From positions 207,690 through 271,689 of the forward strand of contig JAGFNQ010000948.1 of NCBI GenBank assembly GCA_024364735.1: 64,000 nucleotides of DNA. Direction: 5' to 3'. The stretch is from Boesenbergia rotunda (taxonomy: Eukaryota; Streptophyta; Magnoliopsida; Zingiberales; Zingiberaceae). Numbering within the stretch: position 1 is the stretch's first letter; each line of letters starts with the position of its first letter. Shown here one piece after another: positions 1-11,785 of this stretch. A model generated the notes under the pieces. The model saw nothing but the letters and a program-made list of their open reading frames with translations, did not search any database and had not been told where the DNA came from. A program made the translations under genes and the position numbers.

Positions 1-2754
1 GGTCGCCTAGGCGGTCGTCCCTAACCACCACATCGAGGTGGAGTCAACTCAATACGACGAGGCATCCTGTAAAGACAGTACCAACATATCATGAAAATTT
101 AAGAATATAAATATTTACCTATTTGCCGCCTGGAGAAGTCCCGTCGCGCCCAATCCCAAACACTACCACATCAAGAAAATGACTCCGAATAAATCCAAAA
201 AGACTCATAAAACCTGGCTCTGATACCAAATAAATTGTCACGTCCCAAGGAGCTGCATGTCCGACGAAAATCAGACAGCACCTCCCCTGTACGGCGAACA
301 ATCTCAAACCAATACATATACAATATGACCTCCATGACCTCCACACACATATATATAATCAAATTATAATATAATTAAAGAAATAAATAACTATCGAAAA
401 GAGTATCATCACCTATATTGTAAAATCAAACTCCCAAAATACCCTCTGGGCAGACCGACGACGCAAAATATATACAAGTACCAAAACACTGAATGACACG
501 TATACCAACGTATCTAAAATAAGAATTACATCCCAACCATAACTAAAATAAAATAAAATAAAGACACTACAATATCACCAGGACTGGGACTGGCTACAGG
601 GCTCTCTTGGCGGCGTCATCCTGAAAAGGAAAAACTAACAAACGATTATGAGTCCAGGGGGACTCCGCGGGTATATAATTAGATAGATATGTATGGCGAT
701 AAAAAGGTTATACAATAGCAATATAGAAACAAACAGATACAGTCATAAAAGAAAAATCAGGATACATAATTGGTACAATACATGCAATTATACATATCCA
801 TACCTACCCCCTGGGGTGTGTAGATCATAAGTCCCTGAACCTGAACGGTCGTCATACCATAAACAAAGCAAATCCCTCCTGTATGTATATGTCATTTAAA
901 TGTAGCAAACATAGCTTAAACAGGTACAGCAAACACAAACAATGCAAATTATGCAACCTTACACATGATGCAATGACATGGTCACCCTAACACCAGTCAG
1001 CCACCGTCATCGGTCATGGGTGAGGTCGAGTGGGTAGGGCTATGACAACTGTACGCACTCTGCCATCACTACTCCTGAGTGACCGAGTGGACAGGATGAT
1101 GGCGGAGGTCACACCCGTCCTACATCAAATCATATGAGGGAGCACCGCTCTCATCTCCTTGTATCACGGGAAAGAGGAGGGATCCCTGTCTGCTATCACG
1201 CTGCGGAACCACTACCCGTGAGCGGCCGAGCGGAGCCTTGACAGGGCAACTGCACACACCTTCTTGATAGTATCACTAACCCATGAGTAACAGTGTGTGC
1301 AGATCCTGATATGACTGACGATCCATCTCAACCACAAGCGAGCCCAGAGATCGCCAGTTATGCAATAATGCAAAGATGGTGCATGATGCTAACACCCATC
1401 AAATAACCTTAAATAATATGCACTGGTCTGAAACATAAATGATGATATACCAATAACCTACTAGGCATGCAAAAATGTTAGGAATCGACAAATATGTGTA
1501 CTTTCTAGAATCAGAATATCAAGCATAGAGACTGTATGGAAAATAAATTCGAGCATGTCAAGGTCAAGCAATAAGTACCAAGCAGGATAATGAAGTAGCA
1601 GATAAAGGTAAATCCTATTACTATCCATACAAGGAACCATACATAGAAATCTGAAATATCTAGAAAGATAAGTCAAAAGGTACCCGCCTTATAAATATCA
1701 TATAATATTTGAGAGAACCTCATGTCCAGATAATTCGTGTCCAATCAGGATCCTGTAGTAAAAGACATTAATTCATGATACTTAGCTAAACGAAATATTC
1801 TAATTAATTAGGGCATCCTAATTATCCCATTACATTTAATTAATCATAACCATAATTAAATGCTTAACTCGAATTATTCTAAGCTACCAGGATTACAAGA
1901 TTAGGTTTATGTTAGACCTAGCTCAAACCTAATCCGAGTAATCGATTCAATACCCAACAATAACACATGCTTATACCTTTACAATATATATATACACACA
2001 CACAGTTTTTTCCCATCCTGTTGTCTTCGGCAACAACATAATTTTTTTTCTTCTTCTGATGTTGTCGTCGGCAACACTCCACACAAACCCTTTTTTTTTT
2101 AGTCGATGCATCCGAAGAGCCGTTCACACAACTACAATCCAATTAAAATCGCAAACTTAATACATCAAGCCTAATACATCACAACAAGCTTAATACATCA
2201 AGCTTAAAACCCATGAACAACAAACTTAATACATAAATCCACGCCCAAAACATGCAATCCAATAAAATCTTGCGATACCGTGCCAAACCAAGGGATACAC
2301 AGCCAAATCAAGCATGATTTTATTTGAATCTCACCCTTGTTGTGCCGGAGGGATTGCCTTTGCTTCGATTGAGGAAGGGTCTGCATCGTTTGCTTGTGTC
2401 GGCGGCAAAAACTGAGAGAGAGGGGAAAAACGAAGACAAGCAACTGTCGTCGATGCCCTCGGCGTCGCCTTGTTTGCATGACGTAGAAGAGGTCGTCGGT
2501 GCGAAAAGAAGCAGACAAAGAAGGAGAAGTCGTCGCCGCCGTCGCCGGGTCGGTCATGCAAAGGGAGGAACTGCCGCCTTTGTGATCGTAGACAAAAGAC
2601 GAAATCGCTCGCCCCAGCGCCCCCGTCGCACCCGTCCCAAGGCCATCACGAGGGAGGTAAATCACGGTCCCCGGAAAAATTAGTGCACAGTTGGGCCGCT
2701 GCCTTTGTGATCGTGTGACAATGGGAAGGAAGAATAGGGTTCTAAGGTGTGGCA
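1..2754 (-). mobile_element. Gypsy-type LTR retrotransposon, 5' LTR plus leader, leaves window on the left
   Basis: Read on the minus strand, a sequence beginning TGCCACACC at 2754 and ending GACGTGACA at 236 has the TG...CA ends of an LTR of about 2.5 kb. Seven bases further is a primer-binding site complementary to initiator tRNA-Met (TGGTATCAGAGC, 228 down to 217). Bases 1-216 would then be the 5' leader. The second LTR and all coding domains lie outside the window, so the outer border at 2754 rests only on the terminal dinucleotide and on family resemblance (Tekay/Del-like LTRs often start this way). No intact protein is seen here; the open frames in the interval are LTR sequence. Confidence 0.6.
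217..228 (-). other. Primer-binding site (initiator tRNA-Met) of the left Gypsy element
   Basis: The minus strand reads TGGTATCAGAGC followed by CAGG, a perfect plant iMet primer-binding site, seven bases inside the presumed LTR edge at 236. It fixes the element's orientation as minus. Confidence 0.7.
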
Positions 2755-3339
2755 CTTATGCAAAAAGACCCTCCTATTTGTTGTTATTGCAAAAATAGGA
2801 TTATAAGAGATTTTATACATAAACCCCCCTAAGATTTTCTATATTTAACAGTTAGTACACAAAGTAATAGATTTGCAAATAAGAGTTCGAGTGGCTACTG
2901 TAAATAATCCTAGGTCATTCATTTTTTGAATTATCTCTCTCCATCTTACCGTGGATCCGACGATGGGCCCATAACCTACATGCCCTAAGATCGGATCCTG
3001 ACTCTCATAAGTTTATATTGTTTTGACCCCGGGACTTGGCTATGTTAGTCACCATATGGTAAAATTATCAAATTAAGTAAGGGTCGATTCTAGGCGAAGG
3101 TGAGAGAAATACCTTCTCAGATGGTACTCTGTATAGTTTTCTGATTTATCTCTTTACAGATAACTATAAGATCGATGGTGTATGATGCTCGAGGTTAGTG
3201 TATGATATTTTCCCAAGCCGAATGATTACTTATCCAGTGCAACTGAATTGGTACACAAAGTAATAGATGTGTATTAATCAATAAGAGTTCAAGTTATGGC
3301 GGTTGTAAATAAAATGTTGGACCGGACCACATAGCAGAC
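2755..3339. other. Intergenic, no gene seen
   Basis: AT-rich DNA between the Gypsy LTR and the first SINE copy. It holds no convincing ORF. Short phrases such as 'aagagttcga' near 2880 and 3286 recur and suggest old repeat debris. Confidence 0.5.
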
Positions 3340-3556
3340 GAATTTGGTATGACCATCCCAATCCCACAGAAGTTTTCCATCGATCATCAAGGTAAATCGG
3401 GAAGCGCTCGCGGTGGACAGTCTAGAAGTCCAACTTCGCAGAGTTCGCGTCCTATTTGTTAGAAAAAATCCTGCAAAATATACCGTAGTTAAGGATTGAA
3501 TTGTGAATGTCTAAGATAATGACTAATTACCCTGTCGTTGTACCATAACCCAGAGA
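3340..3556 (-). repeat. tRNA-derived SINE copy a
   Basis: On the minus strand this reads a tRNA-like head (TGGTACAACGACAGGGTAAT, a box-A-like start, then a degraded box B near 3493-3503) followed by a unique body that includes the phrase CTTCCCGATTTACC. The same roughly 200-bp unit recurs near 4.5, 8.8, 13.1, 14.5, 23.0, 24.2, 25.5 and 26.4 kb in both orientations. Confidence 0.7.
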
Positions 3557-4110
3557 CGATGATAAATAACCTCGATCTGATGACGAGGAACGTTTGGTAT
3601 GAGCATCTTTTGGAAGAATTGTTTTGAATAGGAAAAATTTTTATTTTGCCCCATAATTGCCAATAGCTTTTTTTTTTTTTGTCTTTTTCAAAATGTCACT
3701 TGCGATTTTAAAGTCATCATTTAAACTCTTATAATTTTAATATTCATTATCGAAATATTCCTTGTCCATTAAACCTAAACTTGTTTCTACACGGTGAAAA
3801 AATACGATTCATTTGGTCTAATATTCCCGTCAATCCATCTTAGAGCTAATCCGGAGGAGAAAAATTACAGAGATTACTAACCTGGACGATGTAGCTAGTG
3901 CGTAGGGAAAGTGGGTATACTAATTTTGTCAAATTTTGATCCTCAAATCTCATGATGATAATACCCATATATTAAATTTGTTTTGACGTGTTGAGTATAA
4001 AAGAGTGCCCACATGATTAATGTGACGGTAAAATAACCGATTATTTTTTTAAATAATGTGAATTTGTTTTTTATATAGCGTCACCTATGTTAACTTAAAA
4101 TTCATACGGA

Positions 4111-4200
4111 GAAGATAAATTAGGAAGATCATTCGGATAATAAAACTCTTTCAGAGAAGTTAAATTAGGAAGATCATTCGGATAATAAAACTCTTTCAGA
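4111..4200. repeat. Short tandem duplication, unit about 44 bp, two copies
   Basis: The phrase 'ttaggaagatcattcgg' and the bases after it, through 'aaactctttcagag', occur twice back to back. This is a simple local duplication without coding potential. Confidence 0.8.
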
Positions 4201-4486
4201 GGACGGAATGAATATCTCCGACCGAATAAATGATAGAAATATCTAAACGCGTGTACTTAAAAGAAAATTGAGAATTATAGTTCAATTAGAAACTTAAAAA
4301 ATTACACTCTCAAAATTTAGAAAAAGGGAACAAGTTAATTTAAAAAGGCAAAAATTAAAAGAATGATTTTGTTATGAATTTTTTTATTAACAGACACTTA
4401 AAGAATCTAAATACGAGCACGGTTGGTTTGATTCTTAATTGTAAAGGATGAAATAGTAGATGAATTTGAGATGAATAATTTGATCT

Positions 4487-4683
4487 CATGATTATTTTTT
4501 ATTGATCATCAAGATAAATCAGAAGAGTTCGTGATAGACGGTCTAGAGACCCTACGTCTCAGGATTCATGCCCTCATTTGAAAAAAAATTCTTACAAAAT
4601 ACATCGTAGTAAGGGATCAAATCGTGAATATCTGAGATAGTAACTAGTTACCCTACCGCTGCACCATAATCTCAGAGGCACAA
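4487..4683 (-). repeat. tRNA-derived SINE copy b
   Basis: Minus-strand copy of the SINE family. The right part shows the head ATGGTGCAGCGGTAGGGTAA (box A); the box B equivalent near 4616-4626 is mutated; the body phrase resembling 'tagacggtctagag' follows. Confidence 0.7.
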
Positions 4684-5059
4684 GTTTGATTCTTAATTAT
4701 GAAGTATGGTACGGTTGATTTGATTCTTAATTCCGAAGTATGGTAAGAGATTTTTCTTTAAATGAAAAATAAATTTAAAAATGTTGACCGAATGGATATC
4801 TATGAATATTTTTCGATTTACTTTTATGATCATGAAAAATTTATGTGATATCGGATTGATCATTTTAATTGATTCAAAAAAATAAATATATAAGTCTAAC
4901 TTTAAAAAAAAAATTAAAATAAAATATTTTAAAAATAATGAATATCTTAAAATACTATTTATATCCACAAAAGCCAAACTTTTCCAAACCACAATATATA
5001 CGTTGGAATTGAGTTCCAATAAATTGATTAATGCTTCATTCCTTCCTGACCGATTCCTC

Positions 5060-5373
5060 TGTCATATAGAGGATCTCTGTTCCTCTATTTCACTTGTCGA
5101 CGATAATCGACGAGTCATTCGATCATCGATCGAACATTACCGGTAGCCTTCGGCCGCCACCCCGAACAAAACTATATCTTTCAGATATGGTAAATCCGTT
5201 GGATATTGTCACAATTGCGATCTCGCTGTATTTACAGTCGAATCCGACGAAATTGTAATACGATGATTTCGACTGATTCATTGTTATCCTAGGATATCGT
5301 TTGATTCAGACCATCGTCGACAGGTGTAGGATAGACGGGACAGAGATCCTCTAGGATAGAGGATCCTGTCTGC
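5060..5373. repeat. Foldback (inverted-repeat) element FB1
   Basis: The left arm (TAGAGGATCTCTGT then TCGACGATAATCGACGAGTC) is mirrored by a right arm with ATCGTCGACAGGTGTAGGAT, then ACAGAGATCCTCTA. Three related units occur at 5.5, 23.2 and 23.8 kb. No transposase is present, so this is a non-autonomous, MITE-like family; its superfamily is not clear from the sequence. Confidence 0.55.
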
Positions 5374-5495
5374 ATTCCTCCACCGATGGATGAGGGGACC
5401 CCGACGTAGGCGTGGGAATATGTGGCTTCGCCGGCGGCGAAGCAAGACTCCGTAGGTGACGCATCTAACGACGGTTCTCTCAACACTCGTCTCCT

Positions 5496-5856
5496 GTGGC
5501 CTCAGATCCTCTGTCCCAAAAAACCCCTATCCCGCTCCCTCGACGACGACCGACGAGTCGTCCGATCGTCGATCGGACACTACCGATGGATTTTGATCGT
5601 CGTACCGAATCAAATGATATCTTAGAAGAACGGTGAACCGGTCGGAATCGTTGCAATTGTAATCTCGTCGGATTCGACGGTGAATCCAGCCAAATCGTAA
5701 TTGCGGAGATCCCGACGGGTTCACCGTACCTTTCAGAGTATAGTTTTGTTCAAGGCAGTGGCTGGAGGTCGCTGATAATGTCTGATCGACGATCGAACGA
5801 CTTGACGACCGTCGTCGGAGAACGAGACTGACGGGTTTTGGGGACAGAAGATCTAC
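5496..5856. repeat. Foldback element FB2
   Basis: The left arm TCCGATCGTCGATCGGAC is mirrored by GTCTGATCGACGATCGAACG on the right, with the shared internal phrases GTAATCTCGTCGGATTCGAC and GACGGGTTCACC. Same family as FB1, FB3 and FB4. It lies 120 bp from FB1; short open frames across it are by-products of its GC-rich arms. Confidence 0.55.
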
Positions 5857-5935
5857 CCTCTCTCCCGTGAAGCACAACATGGAATTGTGTCGTCTTCCTC
5901 TCGCCCTGCAGGAACATTGATTTAGAATCTGAGAC

Positions 5936-6690
5936 CATCTCCAACCCAAAACATCATATTTGGTGTCAATTCCATACTAAAATGATGTAATTTCAACACC
6001 AAACACTATTTCAATTCCAATCCACTAACACCATATCACAGCAAAAAGGAATATTCCTTAAAATATTCTATTTCGTCTTATTTAAAATTTAATTATACAT
6101 GTTACATGATATTTATTATATTTAAAATTAATATTTCATTTATTTTAATAAGTTAATTTTTAAAAATTTTACTTCCAACTAATCTATATAAAATATTTTA
6201 AAATCACTCACAATTAACATAATTACTAATTTTTATTTAAAACAAATAATAACACTTAATTTTAATATTTTATTATATATTTTTTAAATTAATGATATAA
6301 TTTATAAATATAATTATAATTAAAATATGCTTAATAAATAAATTTTTTATTAAATTAAATCTTTATAATTACGTTTAATAAAATTAAAATACGCTATTAT
6401 ATTTTTTAATTTATATTTATAATAAATAATTAATATTTTTAAATAATTATGAAAAAAATTATTATTATAAATTAATTTTTATTAATGATATTTAGTAATA
6501 TAATATTTAATAATATATATTATATTTGATTTTATTAATTATATAAAATAATATGAATTTTTAAATATTAAAAAAAATTAAAAAATTTCAACATCAAATA
6601 TGGTGTCATGAATATGATGATGTATTATTTATCATATTAAATTCGGGATGAATTTTAATATATTAATTGGAGTGGTTTAGCGTGAGTTTA
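5936..6690. repeat. AT-rich region with possible terminal inverted repeats, no gene
   Basis: The left side (ATCTCCAACCCAAAACATCA, then ATATTTGGTGTC) and the right side (CAAATATGGTGTCATGAATA, then ATTGGAGTGG) look like decayed inverted ends of a MITE around very AT-rich DNA. Borders are uncertain and no TSD could be fixed. The following stretch, 6690-7300, is AT-rich and has no gene that I can see. Confidence 0.3.
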
Positions 6691-7297
6691 TATTAAATTT
6701 AGTATTTTGATGTATAAATTGGACATGGTATGATGTCAGAGTCGAAATCAGATTCACAAATCAATAATTGCAATCGAATTATTGCAGGAGAATCTTTCTT
6801 GGATTGTCTTGGTCAAAGTCAACCAAAACTCTCCGACCCGACGCCATTTCGTGTCGTTCACCAACGCGATCGTGAATTTTAAAATATTAAATAGGATTTC
6901 GAAAATGATAGATGATTAAAAATTTAATGATTAAAAATTCAAAACGAATAATCTGTCATTTTAATTATAACGATCTTTAATATGAATAATATAACATCTA
7001 ATTATAACGATAAAATCCCTTAAATTATAATTTTATTCGGGATAAAAAACAAAAATCACCGTCAATATCTAAATGATAATCAAACGTATACATAAAAAAT
7101 ATCACAACATTCAAGTTGAATAATTCATTGTACGAATTAAGATACATTATAATTTTACGTAAAAATTTCACGTTATAATTTTACGCTCCCTATTAAATCA
7201 CATATATTTTATGACGAATTAAATGATTCTACGAATTAAGATACACTGGCGCAGTCAAAAAAATGGTAGAAGAATCACTAGATGAAGCTGATTAATT

Positions 7298-8128
7298 TTA
7301 ATGTCGGCAACGGCGATCCGACGGCGGCTTTTGTAGCAGGCCAGGCAGCGGCTTCATGGTCAACGCCAGAGGACTCGGCGCCGCTTCTTCCGCTTGCTTC
7401 GTAGCTAAGTCGACGGTTGGCGTGGTCAGCAGCCGCGGTTTCTTCGCCGTAGTCAACGCCAGAGGGCTCAGCACCTCCTCCTCCTCTTCCCCTTCTTCTT
7501 CGCCGGCAGAGGCGACAGGTTGAGATCCAACGCCAGGTTGTTTACGGAGCTGGCGGCCGTCGCCGCTTTGGCGGCGGCGCTTCCGTTTATGAATCCCTCG
7601 TAGTGGCACCTCATGTGGCCGCCCAGCGCCTGCCCCGACCGGAAAGACTTGTGGCACACGGAGCACTCATGCGCCCTGGCGCCGGAGGCAGAGCCGCTGG
7701 TGGTGGCGGAGGCCGCGTCGTCTCCTCCCGCAGCCGGGGCCCCCGCGGGCTTCCGGTGGCTGGTCTTGTGCCCACCGAGTGCCTGGTAAGAGGGGAACGC
7801 CTTGCCGCACACCGAGCACTCGTACGACTGAGCCCTCGCGGGCGTCGCCGCCGCCGCCGCCACCGCAAGGTCGCGACGAGACGATTCTTCCAGAGCCACC
7901 GGAAGCAGAGCGGATCCGCCAGTACCGCTGACGCCGCGGGAGAGCATCATGAGGCAGAGGGCAAGGTACTCCTCCTCAGTGAGCATCCGGCGGTCACCTC
8001 CCTCGTCGGAGCGTGAGCTGTATGACGCGCGGGGACGCTTGGACCGCTTCTTCTTTGCACAAAGCTCCACCTTGTAAACCGACGACGGCGGACGGCCGCT
8101 CTTCTTGGATCACTCCATCGATTGCCAT
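7298..8128 (-). pseudogene. C2H2 zinc-finger repressor of the ZAT/C1-2i type, displaced by two compensating frameshifts
   Basis: Members of this plant family are intronless nuclear transcription repressors active in stress responses. The central frame (8070 to 7468) encodes KKKRSKRPR (nuclear-localisation-like), the L-box LTEEEYLALCLMML, two zinc fingers each with QALGGH (CSVCGKAF...HKTSH and CSVCHKSF...HMRCH), and the EAR-like LDLNLSP. That frame has no ATG ahead of the basic motif and meets TGA just upstream (8112-8110). The expected N-terminus MAIDGVIQEERPS starts at 8128 in another frame, and the expected C-terminal motif EEEVLSPLALTTAKKPRLL lies in that same other frame, ending at 7298. 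So the first and last parts share a frame and the middle is shifted: a gain of one base between about 8128 and 8070 and a loss of one near 7490-7510. Either the copy is damaged or the assembly has two indels. Identity of the family is certain; function of this copy is not. Confidence 0.8.
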
Positions 8129-8210
8129 GCTCCACCTCGATCTCGTGGAAAAAATCAGTAGAAAGAGATCCGTCGAACTGTGCAAGTGAAGAGAAGAGCC
8201 GATGAAGAGC

Positions 8211-8218
8211 ATATATAG
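8211..8218 (-). promoter_or_regulatory. TATA box of the zinc-finger gene
   Basis: CTATATAT on the minus strand lies about 85 bases upstream of the ATG at 8128. It would give a 5' UTR of roughly 55 bases and favours 8128 as the original start. Confidence 0.55.
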
Positions 8219-8627
8219 AGGAGAAGCCAAGGCGGAGAACAAAATCAAGAACGAAACATACACTCCGTCGTACCTGAGTTTTGATTGACGGTCGAGTGGG
8301 CCATCTAATATCGACGCAGTTTCACTACGCGGTTCGCCGTTGGGTGAGGAAACTCTGGATAAGCTTCCACGGTGTTTCTTCTGCAACCGACGTCAGAGAC
8401 GACGCCACGCCAAAGTCACTCGAAGGGTTCGCTGGGAGAAGCGAGCCACGCGTTTGACGTTCAGAGGCGACTTGGGCAACTCGCCGCGTGATTTGACGCG
8501 GCCAACTGGCTTTTCATATTAGGGCGACGAGGAAGATTTCTGGTTTCTAGACCGGGGAGCTAGACCGATTCTTGCAAGTTAAACCGGTCTAGGCAGAAAC
8601 AGTTGGGTCCGGTTCAGTCGGATTGAT

Positions 8628-8704
8628 GTTAGTCAGTGAAGTGTAAGTGGAATAGTCTTTATCTAGAAGGTGCACGTTAGTCAGTGAAGTGTAAGTGGAA
8701 TAGT
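8628..8704. repeat. Short tandem duplication upstream of SINE copy c
   Basis: GTTAGTCAGTGAAGTGTAAG and the following GGAATAGTC occur twice, near 8628 and 8675. The phrase TATCTAGAAGGTGCACGT is seen again beyond the SINE near 8979. Confidence 0.75.
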
Positions 8705-8736
8705 CATTATCTAAAAAAAACAATAATAATCAGACA

Positions 8737-8966
8737 GTAGATAAATTAAATCTATGATGATCGATCGAGTCTCATGAAAATTTCCTATCGATCACCAGGA
8801 TAAATCGGGAAGTGTTCACGATGGACAGTCTAGAAGCCCAGCGTTTCAGGGTTCGTGTTCTATTTGAAAGAAAAATTCTTACAAAATACGCTGTAACTGG
8901 GAATCGAACCGTGGATGTCTGAGTTAACGACTAATTATCCTACCGCTGCATCATAATCCCAGGAGC
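8737..8966 (-). repeat. tRNA-derived SINE copy c, best-preserved promoter
   Basis: On the minus strand the head reads ATGATGCAGCGGTAGGATAA (box A) and, about 50 bases on, GGTTCGATTCC (8910 down to 8900), a perfect RNA polymerase III box B. The unit is flanked by AATAATCA on both sides, probably a target-site duplication. This copy best supports a tRNA origin for the family. Confidence 0.75.
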
Positions 8967-9099
8967 AAGAATAATCATTATCTAGAAGGTGCACGTCCAT
9001 GCTTGTTTACATTCTAGTTGACCACTAACCTACCGATATTAAAAATACATAAGCATGATGTGTTGGAAAGAAATGATGTGGAGGGTGAATCATCAAAAT

Positions 9100-9420
9100 A
9101 TAATCTACGACGGCGACGGTAACGGAAACAAATGATCACGGCTACGAAATTAATACGAGTGTTAAAAAGAACACATCGAAAGATTTTTCGATGGAGTCTA
9201 CTTCGACACTCAAGTCAGAAATCTTATCCTTTTTTCGGAGGACAATGAGGAATCAAAATTTACACTCACTTCGGAAAGCTTATCCCTTAACTGGATGCCG
9301 AAGCATCTTATACACCTGAGATTTCAGTCACGCCCCCCCCATTCTCTTTCATATCCCTTAATCATCCGTTATTTGATAGATATCCTGTCTTTTGATAACG
9401 GCCGCTGCGATCATTAAGCC
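9100..9420 (-). repeat. Decayed LTR fragment (signature GACACTCAAGTCAG)
   Basis: The phrase GAGTCTACTTCGACACTCAA (9195-9214) resembles phrases near 27.1, 46.94 (inverse) and 60.44 kb, which sit beside TATA-like sites and look like LTR debris. No second LTR or coding domain is seen nearby. Confidence 0.4.
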
Positions 9421-9983
9421 TTAATTGCCGCGCGTTGCAGATAATAATTATCTGATGATTTTCCTATTCTGGAAAGATGAACAACTACTTGAAATCGGGT
9501 TTTTTGACTCCTATGTTGATCTTTAGCTCCACTCTCCCTAGTTCGTCTCGGAGTCTCATCTCCCGAACTGACTTCAAGACCTTCATTTATTTTTCCAAAA
9601 TGGTTTCGGGAGCCCGATACCCGATCTGACTTCTGGGACTTTTTTCTATTCTTCCGAGGTAGTCTTGATAGTCCGATTGCCGGTCTGACCTCGGGACTTT
9701 GATTCATTTTTCCAAAATAGTTCGATTTATCTCGAAGCTCTAATTCAGGAGGCCCTATCATATAACTTTTCCGTACCACGTGTCCATCTCGAGATGTTTA
9801 TCCCTATCACATGGGATCATCAACATTAACTGCCATCGCCTCATCTAACAAGTGACGACGTATCAACTACGACAGTGGCCGGGAAACTACAAGAAGGCGA
9901 TCAATCACTTCGCCTTGGTTATCATTTTTGATTCAGTAATTTTTAACAGGTTGCATGCGTTCTTATCAACTTTGATTTCCTCT

Positions 9984-9989
9984 ATAAAT
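9984..9989 (+). promoter_or_regulatory. TATA box ahead of the small gene at 10041
   Basis: TATAAA in the context CCTCTATAAATTTTG lies 52 bases before the ATG at 10041, leaving room for a short 5' UTR. Confidence 0.5.
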
Positions 9990-10040
9990 TTTGGCCGAAT
10001 TAAGAAAGAAAAGAAAAGGTGAGTTGAAGTTTCGGATTCG

Positions 10041-10238
10041 ATGGAAGGGCTCATACCGTTGGTGATACGAGCGATCAAGCAGAGCCGGGTTCGGAGCTCT
10101 GATAGCGGCCTCCTTCGATCCACATCGTGCGCCGTGGAGCGGTCGCCGCTGCCGATGCCGGCGGAGGAGCAGGAGTCGCCGCTGAGTCAGGCAAGTAATT
10201 CAAGTGTCGATTTGAAGAGTCTCAAAGGCATAAAATGA
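10041..10238 (+). CDS. Small protein of unknown function beginning MEGLIPLVIRAIK
   Basis: The frame gives 65 residues starting MEGLIPLVIRAIKQSRVRSS. I recall small plant proteins beginning MEGLIP with a basic AIK segment, but none with a known function. The frame is preceded by a well-placed TATA box. At codon 50 the sequence CAG|GCAAGT matches a GC-type splice donor, so the true exon may end near 10190 and continue into exons I cannot identify. There is no signal peptide and no membrane segment; the residue content (R, S and K rich) fits a soluble protein. The start is chosen as the first ATG after the TATA box. The reading frame is real-looking but modest in length. Confidence 0.45.
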   Translation: MEGLIPLVIRAIKQSRVRSSDSGLLRSTSCAVERSPLPMPAEEQESPLSQASNSSVDLKSLKGIK

Positions 10239-11785
10239 AACAAACAAGAGCATAGCTATAGCAATAACTAACTTCAAGGCCTTTCTAGGACAATTACCTT
10301 GTATTTTTATTCCTCGGCAATACATTCTTCAAGGATATAAACAGTCAAATGCACACAAAATTATTCGTAGATACATTGACTACTTGTACACTGTTAAAAT
10401 TTTATGCTGCGAGCTGATCCATTCTTCGAAATGAAAGGTTAGTGTAGAAGAGATGATTTTGAAGGCCTGCGCATGAAAAACCAAAGTATGATGATCATGT
10501 TCGAACAATATTTCAAGCTCAGTGAGGCACATTGAGGTGCATTTATAGTGATTTATGATCTTTTTATTTGTTAATTTTTTGTACGAGTCATGTTTTAGCT
10601 GAGAGTCATCTATTCAAAAGGTTACAAATATTCGAAGCCGTAACAGAATGGACCTTTGTTCTGTGTTAGTTTCATCTTCTTCATCATTTTCATAGTTGGT
10701 CCTTCTCATGGAACAATCTAAAGCTATGGCATATCATCATAACCAGAATGCTACTGACAGGGAAATAACTATGGCAAAATGGAAGAGCAAAGTTTCTAAA
10801 CCCAGAGAAATAAAAGTGCCAAATCGAAAGGTATTGTGAAATTAGCAGAAGATGGATGAAGTAGGGTGTGTATTCATAGGGGAGGATGCAAAATCTGTTC
10901 AGAAGGATGCTTCCTGTTTACTATCATTACAATCCTATGTGGAGTTTTCTTGTCAAATGGATCAGGCAGAAATATACTGTATCAGCACATGAAGGTTTCA
11001 ATCATTTAGTTGGAGAATGTATGGACTAAGAGGAGGTCAAAGTAGATTTTCAGAAACAGGTTAGAGGGGGAGATCCATCTACACTAAAGGAGATTCAAAG
11101 TTAGAATTCTAAGATAAGTCTGATTCTTCTTTCTTTTTCATGGAAGTCAATAACCCAAATGCTAGAGAGGTTAGTTAGATAAAGAGATTGATCATGCTAA
11201 ACAAGGTCAGACTAGTAAAAGTACCATTCTCACCAAAGGTAAGGAACAAGATGATAATGACCATGAAGAACTGAAACCTTGATAATCCTCATGCTCCATG
11301 CAGTCAATACTGATTTATCATAGTTGTTACCATGTTTTTATTCACAATGTTGATATTGGTTTCAGATACCAATGAACTGGCCACTTCTCAAAAAAATTTA
11401 ACTACAAAAGCTTTACTGGATATTATAAACCTTAGATATACCTAAATTTTAAAGAACCTTCTTACAATAACTTCAAGTCTACTTGAAAAATTCCAGTGAC
11501 TAAACTAGACTTACAAAAAAAAATGAAGGAATTCATCAAACAATGCCATGAAAAACAATATTCAGAAGAGGGAAAATCTTATTAGTCCTGTCATATATCA
11601 TAACCTCTTCTCAAATAAGGATTGCTGTATAATCAATTAATCTTGAAGCATGTTACTTTATTGAGATAGATTCTTGAAGCAACAGGAAACAGATATAGTG
11701 GTTCTAATGTCATGCTAATGTATAAACTAAGAGCAACTAAGAACTTACAGCGTACACTCTGAGAATCCACAGAAGAATTTACAAG
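10239..11785. other. Non-coding stretch between two small genes
   Basis: About 1.5 kb of moderately AT-rich single-copy-looking DNA. It could hold introns or 3' exons of the plus-strand gene at 10041 and the 3' UTR of the minus-strand gene at 11786. I see no supported exon or repeat. Confidence 0.4.

Noticed and set aside
2204..2755. Minus-strand frame of 183 residues
   Set aside because: Lies in the Gypsy LTR; no similarity to any protein family that I recognise.
7603..8016. Plus-strand open frame of 137 residues
   Set aside because: It is the antisense of the zinc-finger gene; high GC removes stops on both strands.
8900..8960. A functional tRNA gene in SINE copy c
   Set aside because: Box A and box B are present, but no cloverleaf with anticodon arm and acceptor stem can be drawn; it is the head of a SINE.
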